DNA of 64,000 nt from Ahniella affigens (GTDB lineage: Bacteria; Pseudomonadota; Gammaproteobacteria; Xanthomonadales; Ahniellaceae). A program made the translations under genes and the position numbers. The notes under the pieces are model-generated. The model saw only the letters and a program-made list of their open reading frames with translations, ran no database searches and was not told the DNA's origin. The DNA is taken from NCBI RefSeq assembly GCF_003015185.1, contig NZ_CP027860.1, positions 2,666,001 to 2,730,000 on the forward strand. Reading direction: 5' to 3'. Positions 8,433 through 18,700 of the stretch are shown piece by piece (position 1 is the first letter of the stretch; every line of letters starts with the position of its first letter).

Positions 8433-8708
8433 ATGCGATATTCAATGCAGGTGAAGCCAATAAGCTTTCTCAAAGCGAATGCGGCAGAGGTCTTGAGCGA
8501 TCTCGCGAAAAACCGTGAGCCTCTGGTCATCACTCAAAACGGAGAAGCCAAGGCTGTGCTGCAAGACGTGGCTTCGTACGAAGCCACACAAGAAACACTG
8601 GCGCTGCTAAAGGTCCTTGCGCTTGGGCAGCAGGACGTTGAAACTGGTCGCGTCAAACCACTAGAGGACGTTGTGACACGGTTGCGCGCGAAGCAAATGC
8701 CGACATGA
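8433..8708 (+). CDS. Phd/YefM-type antitoxin
   Basis: A 91-aa protein with the Phd/YefM N-terminal fold (MQVKPISFLKANAAEVLSDL, then REPLVITQNGEAKAVLQDV), which binds DNA as a dimer, and a helical C-terminal tail that would cover the toxin. The chosen start is ATG 8433; ATG 8445 is a good alternative because homologues usually begin close to the VKPISFLK block. Its stop overlaps the toxin start as ATGA, so the pair is translationally coupled, and it is expected to repress its own operon. Confidence 0.9.
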   Translation: MRYSMQVKPISFLKANAAEVLSDLAKNREPLVITQNGEAKAVLQDVASYEATQETLALLKVLALGQQDVETGRVKPLEDVVTRLRAKQMPT

Positions 8709-9049
8709 CTCCGGGCAAGACATTTCGGTACCAAGTGTTTTTAACTGCAGGCGCAGAGCGGGACCTGGAATCGATCTTCGACTATGTGAGCGAGTTTGAC
8801 AGCCCAGCTAAGGCAAACCAACTGCTCGATCGGCTGATGGCGGCAGCAATGGCGCTCACCGAATCGCCGGAGCGAGACGGCCATCCGAGAGAACTCCTCG
8901 CCCTGGGAATCAAGGACTATCGGCAAACGACCTTCAAACCCTACCGACTGATTTACCGCGTCATGGATTCTCGCGTCATCATTTACCTGATCGTTGACGG
9001 CCGCCGCGACATGCAGTCACTGCTTGCGGTGCGATTGCTCGGCGCATGA
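8705..9049 (+). CDS. ParE/RelE-superfamily toxin
   Basis: A 114-aa protein with the ParE/RelE fold pattern: AERDLESIFDYVSEFDSP helix pair, then LLALGIKDYRQTTFKPYRLIYRVMDSRVIIYLIVDGRRD, where KPYRLIYRV...IIYLIVDGRRD is the typical strand block. ParE members poison gyrase and RelE members cut mRNA; sequence alone here fits ParE/RelE superfamily without choosing. It overlaps the antitoxin gene by 4 bp. The pair sits between a RAYT/REP array and an IS5 element, in keeping with a mobile or addiction setting. Confidence 0.9.
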   Translation: MTPGKTFRYQVFLTAGAERDLESIFDYVSEFDSPAKANQLLDRLMAAAMALTESPERDGHPRELLALGIKDYRQTTFKPYRLIYRVMDSRVIIYLIVDGRRDMQSLLAVRLLGA

Positions 9050-9115
9050 ATGAAGGTTTGGGCCCAAGGTCGGCGCTCGCCTAACAGGGCAGGTACGACG
9101 GTCAGAAACCCCTAG

Positions 9116-10338
9116 GGAGGGTCTGAACAAGTCGGTTTTTGGCGATGGATTCCGTCCTCCGGATTCTCAGGCGGGTTTCGGTCGGTGATCCGTTAAGTAT
9201 CCTTCCTAATCGGTATCGTTCTTCACTTGGGAAAGCGGTTCTGGCGCTACTTTGCCCCTCTTTCGTGATCAGCTCGCGAACTTCGGGCGCAACTCCCCTG
9301 CAGTTTCAAGTAGCACTTTTCTGACACGATGCAAATTGGCCAGCGCGAACAGGGTGACGATGTGACTGGTGTTCTTGGCCAATCCCTTGAAGCGCGCCTT
9401 GTTGTACCCAAAGAAGCACTTCACCTTCTGAAACGCATGCTCGACTCGCGCGCGAACCTGCGCCTTCCTACGCTCGATCTTCACGATATTGCTCTTTGCC
9501 CGACCTTCTTCCATCGCCTTGATCGCGCTTCGGCGCATCGCAATCCTCCACTCAGGGAAGCGCTGCTTGCGCGGATGGTTCTCGCGCATGTTTTTGTCGG
9601 CGCCCTGGTAGCCCGCATCTGCCCATACTGTCTCTTCCTTGCCGTGCAGCAGGCTTTCAACGTGATCAACATCGGCATCATTGGCTGCCGACGTCACCAC
9701 TGTGTGGACCAGACCACTGTCAGCATCCACGCCAATATGCGCCTTCATGCCGAAGTACCACTGGTTGCCCTTCTTCGTCTGGTGCATCTCAGGATCCCGC
9801 TCACCGTCTGAGTTCTTCGTCGAACTCGGTGCCGCGATGATCGTCGCATCGACGATCGTGCCACGCTTCAGCAGCAAGCCCTTGCGCGACAAATGACCGT
9901 TGATCCGCTCCAGTATCGACGAAGCCAAATCATTCGTCTCAATCAGACGCCGAAAGTTCAGGATCGTCGTCTCGTCTGGAATGCTGCCGCTCAGCGTCAG
10001 ACCGGCAAAGTTCCGAATCGACACGATCTCATACAGCGCTTCTTCCATCGCCGGATCGCTCAACCCAAACCAGTTCTGCATCAGGTGAACCCGGAGCATC
10101 ACTTCAACGGGGTACGGGCGACGGCCGCGACCGGCGACCGGATAAACCGACTCAATGTCCTTCAGCAATGCTGCCCACGGCACGACTTGCTCCATCTCGG
10201 CTAGGAATACCTCCCGACGCGTCTGCTTCTTCTTAGCCGCATATTCCGCGTCACCGAAACTCATCTGGTCCATGCTGAAATAACCTCGCCGCAACACCTG
10301 TATCTAACCAGAAATTGCGGGACTTGTTCAGACCCTCC
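9116..10338 (-). mobile_element. IS5-family insertion sequence, complete
   Basis: A 1223-bp element whose ends are perfect 18-bp inverted repeats (GGAGGGTCTGAACAAGTC at 9116-9133 and its complement at 10321-10338). It is flanked by CTAG at 9112-9115 and 10339-10342, a 4-bp target duplication of the type used by IS5. It carries one intact transposase gene. The same terminal sequence recurs on the 152-bp elements elsewhere in the window. Confidence 0.95.
9269..10273 (-). CDS. IS5-family transposase
   Basis: A 334-aa DDE transposase with the N-terminal DUF772-type domain (RRPYPVEVMLRVHLMQNWFG) and a DDE core: first Asp in GTIVDATIIAAPSS, second Asp in VWADAGYQGA, and the Glu in VRARVEHAFQKVKCFFGY (the Y-1-R/E motif region with FGYNKARFKGLAKN). 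Start chosen at ATG 10273 (MDQMSFGDAEYAAKKK, the usual start for this group); the frame is open 8 codons further upstream. It fills the IS between its inverted repeats and appears intact. Confidence 0.95.
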   Translation of the reverse strand: MDQMSFGDAEYAAKKKQTRREVFLAEMEQVVPWAALLKDIESVYPVAGRGRRPYPVEVMLRVHLMQNWFGLSDPAMEEALYEIVSIRNFAGLTLSGSIPDETTILNFRRLIETNDLASSILERINGHLSRKGLLLKRGTIVDATIIAAPSSTKNSDGERDPEMHQTKKGNQWYFGMKAHIGVDADSGLVHTVVTSAANDADVDHVESLLHGKEETVWADAGYQGADKNMRENHPRKQRFPEWRIAMRRSAIKAMEEGRAKSNIVKIERRKAQVRARVEHAFQKVKCFFGYNKARFKGLAKNTSHIVTLFALANLHRVRKVLLETAGELRPKFAS

Positions 10339-10367
10339 CTAGTGAACCCCTAGTGGAAACCCCTAGT

Positions 10368-10490
10368 GGACAGCCACTTTTCCGAATTTTCCGACCCCAA
10401 GCCCCAAGCCCCCCTGGACAGCCAAGCCCCCCCTGGACAGCCACCTTTCCGATTTTTCTGATCCGAATCTCAGAAATCTCCCAATGCACA
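10368..10490 (+). repeat. REP-like repeat fragments (family A)
   Basis: Three nested starts of GGACAGCCA occur just right of the IS5 element, with one full hairpin (TTTTTCTGATCCGAATCTCAGAAA). A further inverted AAGTGGCTGTCCA piece lies near 10550. The rest of the stretch up to 10893 shows no convincing gene; it should hold the promoter of the next gene. Confidence 0.8.
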
Positions 10491-10893
10491 GTGGAACCCG
10501 GGAACCCGTGGACACCCATCAGCGTGCCGAACCCAAACCGGCTCGCGGCAAGTGGCTGTCCAATGCTGTCCGACCATCTGTTTGGCCGCGGGCTCATCAC
10601 CTTTCCTTTGAAGATAACCCCCTCGTGGGCAGCCACGTTTCTGACCGCTTGCTCAGTTCTGTCGGCCCCATTGGACCCTGCCTGCGGTTTGCCGGTCACG
10701 CATCGAATGCCGGTCATCGGGGGCTCGCGCCGATCACAACAAGGGCTGTGCCTGATTTGGCGGTATCGGAATGGTTCTGGCGTTTGCGCCGATGAATTCG
10801 TTCGCAGTTGTTGTCTGCTGAACTCGGTCTGGCATACTAGTCTCAGCAGTGGAACGGATACATCGACAAGTTCAACAGCGGGATGGCATCGGG

Positions 10894-11664
10894 ATGCATG
10901 CAATGCGGACAATCTTTGGCGCACTATGCGCAATCGGCAGCCTCTCCATCGCAACTTCAGTCCAAGCGCAGGTCTTTGCTGGCGACCGCGGCGCCGGGTG
11001 TGTGTCGATTCCCGCAGGGGGCGGCAACCACGTGGTGACTATTACTGGCGCAGTGCCGGTGGGTAGCGCATTGATGCTGGCCGCAGGGACAAGCAAGAAC
11101 GCCACGATGGCATCGCCCACCCAGGTGAGTGACAACCGTGGCAATGTTTATACCGGCACGATGTCGCGCATTCATCTGGACAATTTCGACTTGCGCGCGT
11201 TCACCTTTGTCGCGCCGATTACTCAGGCATTGCAGACGGGCGATCAAGTCACTTTGCATTATTCGGCTGCCGATATTGCAGGCGAAACGAGCTGTGCCAG
11301 CGCGTCACGTTTTGATGGGGTCGATGTCTCGACTCCGGTCATGCCCATCCTGACCGTTGGCGAGCAAACAACCAATGCCACGTCGCACAGCGCCTCTACG
11401 GGCACGACGACGACAGCAAACCTGCTGATCTATGAAAGCGTGGTGATCAGTGGCAGCCACGGCGGCATAGGCGTGAATCCTGGAAATCCGATGAGCGTGG
11501 CCTGCAATGGCGCCAACAACTTCTGTGTGGTGCCGGCTTATCGGATTGTGTCGAGCGTTGGCAATTATGCGATTACGGCAATCACGACTAATCCGGTCAA
11601 GGCGACCATGGCAATGAGTGCCTACGGTGCGAGTCCGTTGGTTTTTCGGGACGGATTCGAATGA
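10894..11664 (+). CDS. Exported protein with C-terminal DGFE tail
   Basis: A 256-aa protein with a Sec signal peptide (MRTIFGALCAIGSLSIA, cleavage likely after SVQA-Q) and a beta-rich, Thr/Ser/Gly-rich mature part containing few cysteines. It ends in LVFRDGFE followed by the stop. Start ATG 10894 or 10903; a GGGATG stretch precedes. I do not recognise a named domain. The C-terminal F-x-D-G-F-E signature is shared with other exported proteins of this window at 12964, 21036, 33761 and 56343. REP-like repeats flank it on both sides. Confidence 0.75.
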   Translation: MHAMRTIFGALCAIGSLSIATSVQAQVFAGDRGAGCVSIPAGGGNHVVTITGAVPVGSALMLAAGTSKNATMASPTQVSDNRGNVYTGTMSRIHLDNFDLRAFTFVAPITQALQTGDQVTLHYSAADIAGETSCASASRFDGVDVSTPVMPILTVGEQTTNATSHSASTGTTTTANLLIYESVVISGSHGGIGVNPGNPMSVACNGANNFCVVPAYRIVSSVGNYAITAITTNPVKATMAMSAYGASPLVFRDGFE

Positions 11665-11698
11665 GTGCGCCGGCGAAACCGGTGAAGCGTCAAGACAG

Positions 11699-11850
11699 AC
11701 CTCCCTGGACAGCCACTTTTCCGATTTTTCCGAGCCAAATCTCAGAAATCTCCCAATGCGTTGGGTGCTCCAGGCCGCCACCATGACGCTTCCCTCAGCC
11801 ACGGAAGGCTCCCCAAACGGCCCCCCCCCCCGCGATCGCACCGTTCCGCC
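11699..11850 (+). repeat. REP-like repeat (family A), long copy
   Basis: CTCCCTGGACAGCCACTTTT, the hairpin TTTTTCCGAGCCAAATCTCAGAAA, the ATGCGTTGGG block, a run of ten C residues, and CCGTTCCGCC leading into the remnant RAYT frame. It is the same arrangement as in front of the intact RAYT at 7308. Confidence 0.88.
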
Positions 11851-12262
11851 TAACACCAACGGCTACTACCACTGCATCAGTCGCTTCGTCCGGATGGCTG
11901 GGCTTTGTGGCTGCGATCAGGTCCGAATTCCGAAGATGAGGAAGTGATCAAGCGACGGATTGCGCAAAATGCCGCGTCACCAGAAATGGTCGCTCGGTAC
12001 CGCGCCTGGCTTTGCAATCTCAGTTGGTACATGCGATTTCTAAAACAACCCATCGCACGTCGGGCGAATCTCGAGGATCACTGCACTGGGGGTTTTGGGA
12101 GGGGACTTCAAGACGGTTGCGCTGCTTGATGAGCACGCCTATTTGGCGTCGATGGTCTATGCCGACTTGAATACGATCCGAGCGCAAATGACCAATTGCC
12201 CGAAGAAGTCCGATCACACCGGCATCCAGAAGCGCATTCGTTTGATGACTGGCGATCAGCCT
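11838..12262 (+). pseudogene. Broken RAYT transposase
   Basis: Three frames together match the RAYT at 7308. The first reads VPPNTNGYYHCISRFVRMAG; the second SEDEEVIKRRIAQNAASPEM to RRANLEDHCTG; the third FKTVALLDEHAYLASMVYAD and on to TGIQKRIRLMTGDQP. About 65 residues including the HLH metal-binding motif are deleted near 11920, and a frameshift lies near 12095-12110. It cannot be active. It suggests an ancient duplication of a RAYT-plus-REP unit. Confidence 0.88.
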
Positions 12263-12963
12263 AGACACAAGCGCGGCGAATCACTTGTCCAGCTGCGACA
12301 AGGACCGAGTACCTCGGTCGTATCTTGATGTTCACCAACAACCACCAACTGCTGATCGCGGACACGCAGGAACTCAATACCACTGGCAACGCCGTCGGCG
12401 CCGCATACGACGCGTTACCCGACCGACAACCTAGCCTGGGCAAGCTTGGGCACAGGGCAGCGCTTGGCTAAACGGCAGCGGGGCTGCTCAAGGCTCTTTG
12501 GCGGCGGACTCGCGACGCATGTGGGTGTCGTCGTCCTTGGTGCGTCCGGACATGACGATGCATCGCCGGATAGTGATATGGGAAGTGCGTATCGATTTAC
12601 CGTGTCGGTCAAGGACAAATTCGAGTAACCAGTGAAAGCCACAGCTTACGGCGACGATGGCGCCGGCAAGGGCTGAAGCAAATCCAGCCATGTGATGACG
12701 ATCCAGGCAGACGAGCCATCCCTGAGATCGCTTTGCCGCCTTGCGGCAACCACGCTGCAAGGGCGAGCTGATCGGTTTGGGATCAACCAACCGCAAGTCA
12801 AACCCAGGTGGCAGCTAACGCTGACTGGCCCTCCAGCGATGTGACGGCAGCTCGCCTGGGACAGAAGCGCCGCGGCCTGACCGCCAACTGCGTCACAAAT
12901 CCAGTCCTTGGTGACGGTCTATCGTCCGAGCGGTGTTCGGTTGGATCACCTTGGAGGACAACG
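12263..12963. other. Gene-poor stretch with possible gene debris
   Basis: No complete gene is seen. On the plus strand, FTNNHQLLIADTQELNTTGNAVGAAYD near 12325-12410 (shown here in part: NHQLLIADTQELNTTGNAVG) and GSAYRFTVSVKDKFE ending near 12628 look like pieces of an exported repeat protein in different frames. The last 60 bp hold the GGAGG site of the next gene. Confidence 0.3.
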
Positions 12964-13992
12964 ATGGCACGACTCCCTGCGCTGGGTTTCTTGTGCACCT
13001 CTTGCTTCGCTGGCGGCGCCCTTGCCGCGGAAGTAACGGTCCAGAATGATTCGCTGAGCAATTTCGGCACGGCAACCATTGTTGCGGGCTTCGCCGAGGG
13101 CGAGAAGGCGGCGTCCTGGCTGACATCGCCCTGCAACGGCAACATCCGTGCCATCCAGATCTTCTGGCGTTCGCCATCCGGAACATCCGGCAACACGATC
13201 CACTTCGGCATCGACATTCATCGCGCCGGAACGTTTCCGATTCCTGGTCCCCTGGCTCAAGAAATCGGCGGTCCTGTACTGACTGACAATGTGTTGAATG
13301 AGTTCCGTTTCCTCGACGAAAACAATACCGTGCCGTTGATCGTACCTGTCACGAGCGGCGAAACATTTGTCGTCGCGCTCGAAATGGCGAGCAGCATCGG
13401 CGCATCGGACCCGAGCGTCGTCCGTGACACCGATGGCAACACTCCTGGCCGCAACGCCTTGTTTGCAGAGATCGGGCCCGGCAATTTTGTCTGGTTCAAC
13501 TCCGCAGATCTACTGGTCCAGGGTGACTGGGTCATCCGTGCCGTCGTCGATTGCGCTGCTGGGCCAAATGAAGCTGACGTCGGCGTTGGCATCGCCACGA
13601 CGCCCGGACAATACACCGCTGGCCAGCCCTTGACGTACACCATCGTGATCGATAACGCCGGACCGGTTAGCGCGTCGACGGTAACCGTCGTCGATATTTT
13701 TCCGTCAGCGTTTCAGACGCCAACCTGGACCTGTTCAGGCACTGGCGGCGCAACATGCCCCGCAACGGGCAGCGGGAACATCACGCAGAACATCGCGCTG
13801 CCGATGAACGGCATCGCCACGTTTACCGTCAATGGCACGGTCGCCGCGGGCACCACTGGCACACTCACGAATTCCGTGACCGCCGTGGTGGGCGGTGGCG
13901 TGACCGATCCATCGACCACCGACAACACCGCGACAATCAATACATCAGCGTCTAGTGGCCCGTTGATCTTTCTGGATGGATTCGAAAATTGA
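12964..13992 (+). CDS. Exported DUF11-domain protein with DGFE tail
   Basis: A 342-aa protein with signal peptide (MARLPALGFLCTSCFAGGA, cleavage near ALA-A), an N-terminal beta domain (residues 20-205), and a DUF11-type domain at about 210-330 (QPLTYTIVIDNAGPVSASTV, DPSTTDNTATI). It ends in LIFLDGFEN. DUF11 domains are extracellular stalk or adhesion modules. Start ATG 12964 is set by GGAGG 8 nt upstream, although the frame is open from 12808. The last 43 codons and the downstream region are duplicated in tandem. Confidence 0.8.
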   Translation: MARLPALGFLCTSCFAGGALAAEVTVQNDSLSNFGTATIVAGFAEGEKAASWLTSPCNGNIRAIQIFWRSPSGTSGNTIHFGIDIHRAGTFPIPGPLAQEIGGPVLTDNVLNEFRFLDENNTVPLIVPVTSGETFVVALEMASSIGASDPSVVRDTDGNTPGRNALFAEIGPGNFVWFNSADLLVQGDWVIRAVVDCAAGPNEADVGVGIATTPGQYTAGQPLTYTIVIDNAGPVSASTVTVVDIFPSAFQTPTWTCSGTGGATCPATGSGNITQNIALPMNGIATFTVNGTVAAGTTGTLTNSVTAVVGGGVTDPSTTDNTATINTSASSGPLIFLDGFEN

Positions 13993-14596
13993 GCCGAGGC
14001 GCGCCGGTTCGATCCGGCGGGCCTCACTCCTACTCGATCGCCGGCTGTTTCCCTGACTAGTCGTACGACACCTCGTGGACAGCCACTTTTCGGCTTTTTC
14101 TGAGCCGATTTGCAGAAATCCGTATGCCTCGTGCCATCCCAAATTCAACGCCGTACTCCCATGGTGCCGCTTGCGGGCTCCAACTGGAGGCGATGCGACG
14201 GAAAAGTGGCTGTCCACGAAATCGCCACTGGCACACTGACGAATTCCGTGACCGCCGTGGTGGGCGGTGGTGTGACCGATCCATCGACCACCGACAACAC
14301 CGCGACAATCAATACATCAGCGTCTAGTGGCCCGTTGATCTTTCTGGATGGATTCGAAAATTGAGCCGAGGCGCGCCGGTTCGATCCGGCGGGCCTCACT
14401 CCTACTCGATCGCCGGCTGTTTCCCTGACTAGTCGTACGACACCTCGTGGACAGCCACTTTTCGGCTTTTTCTGAGCCGATTTCCAGAAATCCGTATGCC
14501 TCGTGCCATCCCAAATTCAACGCCGTACTCCCATGGTGCCGCTTGCGGGCTCCAACTGGAGGCGATGCGATGGAAAAGTGGCTGTCCACGAAATCG
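13853..14596 (+). repeat. Tandem duplication, two 372-bp units
   Basis: Unit 1 is 13853-14224 and unit 2 is 14225-14596, nearly identical (single differences such as ttgcag/ttccag and gacgg/gatgg). Each unit contains the 3' end of the DUF11/DGFE gene, its stop, and an inverted pair of family A ends: GGACAGCCACTTTTCGGC at 14077 and its complement GAAAAGTGGCTGTCC at 14204, with the same in unit 2. Confidence 0.92.
14225..14364 (+). pseudogene. Duplicated 3' end of the DUF11/DGFE gene
   Basis: Copies the last 43 codons (TGTLTNSVTAVVGGGVTDPS to LIFLDGFEN) of the gene at 12964. A frame is open from ATG 14110, but the upstream part comes from repeat sequence, so it is a fragment created by the tandem duplication. 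Confidence 0.8.
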
Positions 14597-14876
14597 GCTG
14601 TCCACGAAATCGCAAATCGCGATAGGCGCGCATTGCCACCGGCTGTAAGCATTTCCGATCGCAATTCGACGACGCAAAACCGCGCCCTATCCCGTGATCG
14701 CGCGTTTGATGAAAGTCCGTGAACCGATTCATTGACGCCTGGACTGGCATGGAGTTCGTCCAGAGACGATTTCGGCCGACAGCCCCCGAATTCTGCGAAC
14801 TCCATCACGATCAAAACGGTAACTGCATCGCAATATGCCGATGCCATGCTTGTTTACCCGATCTTTGGAGTCCGCC
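14597..14876. other. Intergenic, nothing recognised
   Basis: Begins with a further short copy of GGCTGTCCACGAAATCG, then about 260 bp with no convincing gene; it should carry the promoter of the next small gene. Confidence 0.35.
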
Positions 14877-15212
14877 GTGTATCGCGCCCTGTTTGCCATC
14901 CTAATCTGCCTGAGCCTCGATGCACATGCCGAGAGCGTCCTGCTCGGCAAGAAGCTCATTGACAAGGGCGATGGCGCCGACAAGGTGTTGTCGGCCGGTG
15001 GAAAGCCGGATCGCAAAGACCTGATTCCGGCTGACGAATACAGTCCGGCCATCGAGGTTTGGACGTACCGGCAACGCGACACCGAACTGCGGGTCTGGCT
15101 TGTAGACGAGAAGGTGGTCCAGATTCAGATCCCGGACACCGAACCGCCCGTTGACGATGTTGGCGCTCTGGCAGGTGGTAGCGCTTCGGGCGAACAGATC
15201 AACGAGCCATGA
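14877..15212 (+). CDS. Small periplasmic protein, DUF2845-like
   Basis: A 111-aa protein with a signal peptide (VYRALFAILICLSLDAHA, then ES) and a compact domain with LLGKKLIDKGDGADKVLSAG, GGKPDRK, EVWTYRQRDTELRVWLVDEK. The order 'lv..Gd....vl..G.P......W.Y' fits DUF2845. Start GTG 14877 is supported by TTGGAG 6 nt upstream; the frame is open from ATG 14835 but that would spoil the signal peptide. Cysteines usual in DUF2845 are missing, so the match is loose. Confidence 0.65.
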   Translation: MYRALFAILICLSLDAHAESVLLGKKLIDKGDGADKVLSAGGKPDRKDLIPADEYSPAIEVWTYRQRDTELRVWLVDEKVVQIQIPDTEPPVDDVGALAGGSASGEQINEP

Positions 15213-15267
15213 CGTCGCGAAGCTTGAATTCGGGCGCTCCCTCGGCCCGACCATCATCTGGCGCTCG

Positions 15268-15330
15268 TGGACTGGCGCTCGTGGTAAGCCACCTTTCCGA
15301 TTGTTCTGAGCTGAATCTCAAAAGCCTTTC
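15268..15330 (+). repeat. Degenerate REP-like repeat (family A)
   Basis: GTAAGCCACCTTTCCGATTG followed by TTCTGAGCTGAATCTCAAAA: the core and hairpin of family A with several changes. Confidence 0.65.
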
Positions 15331-15565
15331 ATCCAACACGCCATAACCCATTGGTTTTGCGAACCAACAGATTGCGGGTGGTGATGATTTTGACCGCAAG
15401 TAACCCCCTCCACGGGCCCACCCCGCGATCGCGGGTGAGGGAGAAATGTTCCCTCTCCCACGCGAGTGGGAGAGGGCTGGGGAGAGGGCTACTTGCCACA
15501 CTGCGCCGTTCTAAGAATCGCGCATCGTCGCCGACAGTTTGCTGCGCGAATAAGCGCACCTTCGA
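15331..15565 (+). repeat. Interspersed repeat, family C, copy 1
   Basis: Shared by three sites in the window. Landmarks are CACGCCATAACCCATTGG, TTTGCGAACCAA, GATTTTGACCGCAAGTAACC, the CCTCTCCCACGCGAGTGGGA palindrome, GGGGAGAGGGCTACTTGCCA and GCGCGAATAAGCGCACC. No open frame is conserved, so it is non-coding. 15566-15752 holds no gene. Confidence 0.88.
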
Positions 15566-15752
15566 TGCGACCATAGCTCCCACGCGCGAACGCGTGAACA
15601 CCCACGTGTTTGCCGATCCAAGCCGGTCCCAAGCCAAGGGGCTGTCCACCAGTCTCAGCTGTCCATTATTTTCATTGGCCGTCCATCGACACCAGAGATA
15701 GGCGGGCTCAAGCCCGCCTATTTCGACCAAGACCAAGTCGACACGCGCTCGG

Positions 15753-18700
15753 TCAGTCAGCAGCGCGGCGCAGGGACACTGCGCCGAGAATGCCAAGAAC
15801 CGCAATCAGCAGCAGCCACACACGAATGTCGTTGACCACTGGCACGTCCCTGATAGGACCGGCGATGATGGTGACGGTGATCGGCGTTGCATCGTTCTCG
15901 CCGGGTTCGTTCGCGTTCCCGTCGCCGTCTTGATCGGGGTCGGCGCCATTGTCCGATGCGTCGGTCACATTCCCACTGAGATTGCTACCGCTGGCGAGTG
16001 CGGCGTTGAAGAAGTTGGTCTGACCCGCTGGATTGAACGTCACATCGAAGGAAATTTGACCCGTCGCCCCCAGATTCAGCGTGCTGCTTCCGGAATTCAG
16101 CAAGTTGGTATCACTGGCGCCATTGAACGCCCCGTTCGGCGCGAGCGTGCCCACGCCACTGAGGATCGACACCGCCGGCGTCGTCACCGAGACCACACTG
16201 GCCGGCGCCGGAAAGGTCGCCACGAGATCGTCAGTCACCTGGACGCTGGTGAAGTTCAAGCTTCCGACATTTTCGACGGTGAGCACAAAGCTCGCGGTGA
16301 ATGTCCCGTTGCCGTTATCAACGATATTGCCGACCTGCTTCGCCAGACCGATCGCATTGGCGGCATTGACGTGGATTGGTGTCGCATCGTTTTCTCCAGG
16401 CTCGTTTGCATTCCCGTCGCCATCTGGATCGGGGTCGGTGCCATCGTCAGAGGTGTCGGTGACATTGCCAGTCGTGTTGCTGCCGGCGGCGATTGCAGAA
16501 TTTGAAAAGTTAGCGCTGCCGGCAGGGTTGAAGGTCACATCGAAGGAAATTTGACCCACTGCACCCAGATTCAGCGTGCTGCTACCGGAATTCAGCAAGT
16601 TGGTATCACTGGTGCCATTGAACGCCCCGTTCGGTGCGAGCGTGCCCACGCCACTGACGATCGACACCGCCGGCGTCGTCACTGATACCACACTGGCCGG
16701 CGCTGGGAAGGTCGCCACGAGATCGTCAGTCACCTGGACGCTGGTGAAGTTCAAGCTTCCGACATTTTCGACCGTGAGCACAAAGCTCGCGGTAAACGTC
16801 CCGTTGCCGTTATTGATGATGTTGCTGACCTGTTTCGCGAGACCGATCGCATTGGCGCCGCTGACTTGAATGGGCGTCGCATCATTCTCGCAGTTGGTCG
16901 CGGCCACCGTACTGGGGCAACCCGTGCCGGCCTCATTGCCGATGCCATCGCCGTCGGGATCAGGATCGGTTCCGTCGTCTGAGGAATCAACAAACGTGCC
17001 GCCCAGGCTGGTGGTTCCGGACGCAATCGCTTGGTTGAAGAACGGACCTGGCATCCCATTCGGATTGAAGGTGACGCTGAAATCGATTTGCCCGGCGGCG
17101 CCGGCATTCAACGAGCTGCCGCCAGCGCTGAGCAGGTTCGTATCGCCAACACCGTTGTATGCGCCATTGCCAATGAGTGTGCCGACACCGGAGAGAATAC
17201 TGGTGCTCACCGCCGTGACCCCGACCACGCTGGAAGGCGCCGGAAACGCCGCTGCCAAATCGTCGGTCACTTGCAATGGTGTCATCGTCGTGGTGCCGAG
17301 GTTTTCGACGACCAGGCGAAACGGCACGGTAAAGGTGCCGTTGCCGTTATCGGTCACCGTTCCATTGATCTGTTTGGCGACCGCCAGCGAGGGCGCCGTG
17401 GTCACGAGTGCCGTGAGCCGGCAAAGCGGACCAATCGACAGCGTCGCGTTCGTCAGCGCTGTGGCACCGCAAACCGAAGCGCCGCCACTGGCGTTAGCGC
17501 ACGTTTCGTCGATATAGGAACCCTGGGTCGCCGTACCGAACGTACCAACAAAGAAGAGCGACTTCGGAAGCCCCGTGGCGGTCGGACGCACCTGAATATC
17601 GTAGGTCAAAGTGGCGGTCACACCAGCAGCGATGACGCCAGGAGCGAACGTAAGCGTCCATGGGCCAGTGCCCGTAACGCTGGTGGCAGTTGCGGCTCCG
17701 CCCGTAATGGTGGCTGAACCAGCAACATACGTTGTCTGACCACCGTTGTCTGGCAAAGTCGCCACGATGACGTTGGGTCCGCCGGTCACGTTCGAGAACT
17801 GAATCGGATACGCGGTCGGGTTCGCGACGGTGATGGTCATTCGCACAATCGAGGTGACATTGGCCTCGATCGGCGGCTCGCCGGCAACCAACGCCCAGCT
17901 GTGGCCTACCCACGGCTTGAGCGGTGCATTGACGGCGTCATTGGCGCCACCAGCGAGCCCGAACAGGCGCGAGCCATCGGCCGGTAGATAGAGGCGAATG
18001 GCGCCGTTCTCTGGATTGGAGTTGGGCTCCACGCCATTGCCGGGGCCTGGGGCCGCATTCGACGGATCGAAGTTGGTGTCATCGCCCATGTAGTACGTGA
18101 TGTGATTGAAGCGACCCGTCGTCCAGCGCAGGCGCCACAAACCATAGTCGTTGGCGTCTTGCTCGGTGGTCCAATTGGTCAGCACGTTCTGTCGCCACAA
18201 CGTGGCCAGTGACAGCGTGCCATTACTGCCAGTGGGCGTCGCGCCGGTGCGCGTCGTGAACACCGTTGATTCGTCGATCGGAGCGCTCGAATCAGAGTCA
18301 AAGTCGTTCGATTCGCAGGTGCAGTCGCGCCGAATGAACGGGAAGAAATCGTGTGTACGCGAAAAGCCCGGATCAGCCCCAGCACTCGATGTATAGACCT
18401 GGCCGACGCCCACGAACGTATTCGCATAGATGGGGAATTCGTTACCGCTTGCGGAGGCATCGCCATCATGGGCCCGAAGCCCGTAGGAATTGGATTCGTC
18501 TTCGCTGGTCAGCGCGGTGTTCGGGCTGCCAATGGCGAGCCGCCAATGTCCAGGCGCCGGGTTAGGGATGGTGAACGCGCCAAGGTCGCTCCAAGCGTTG
18601 TCGCAGAAGGATTGAAGACCTGCAGTGGCCGGATCACAGTCCTGCCCGGGTAGATTTCGGATCGCGACCGACACGCCGCTCGGATCAAAGAGCTGGTAGG

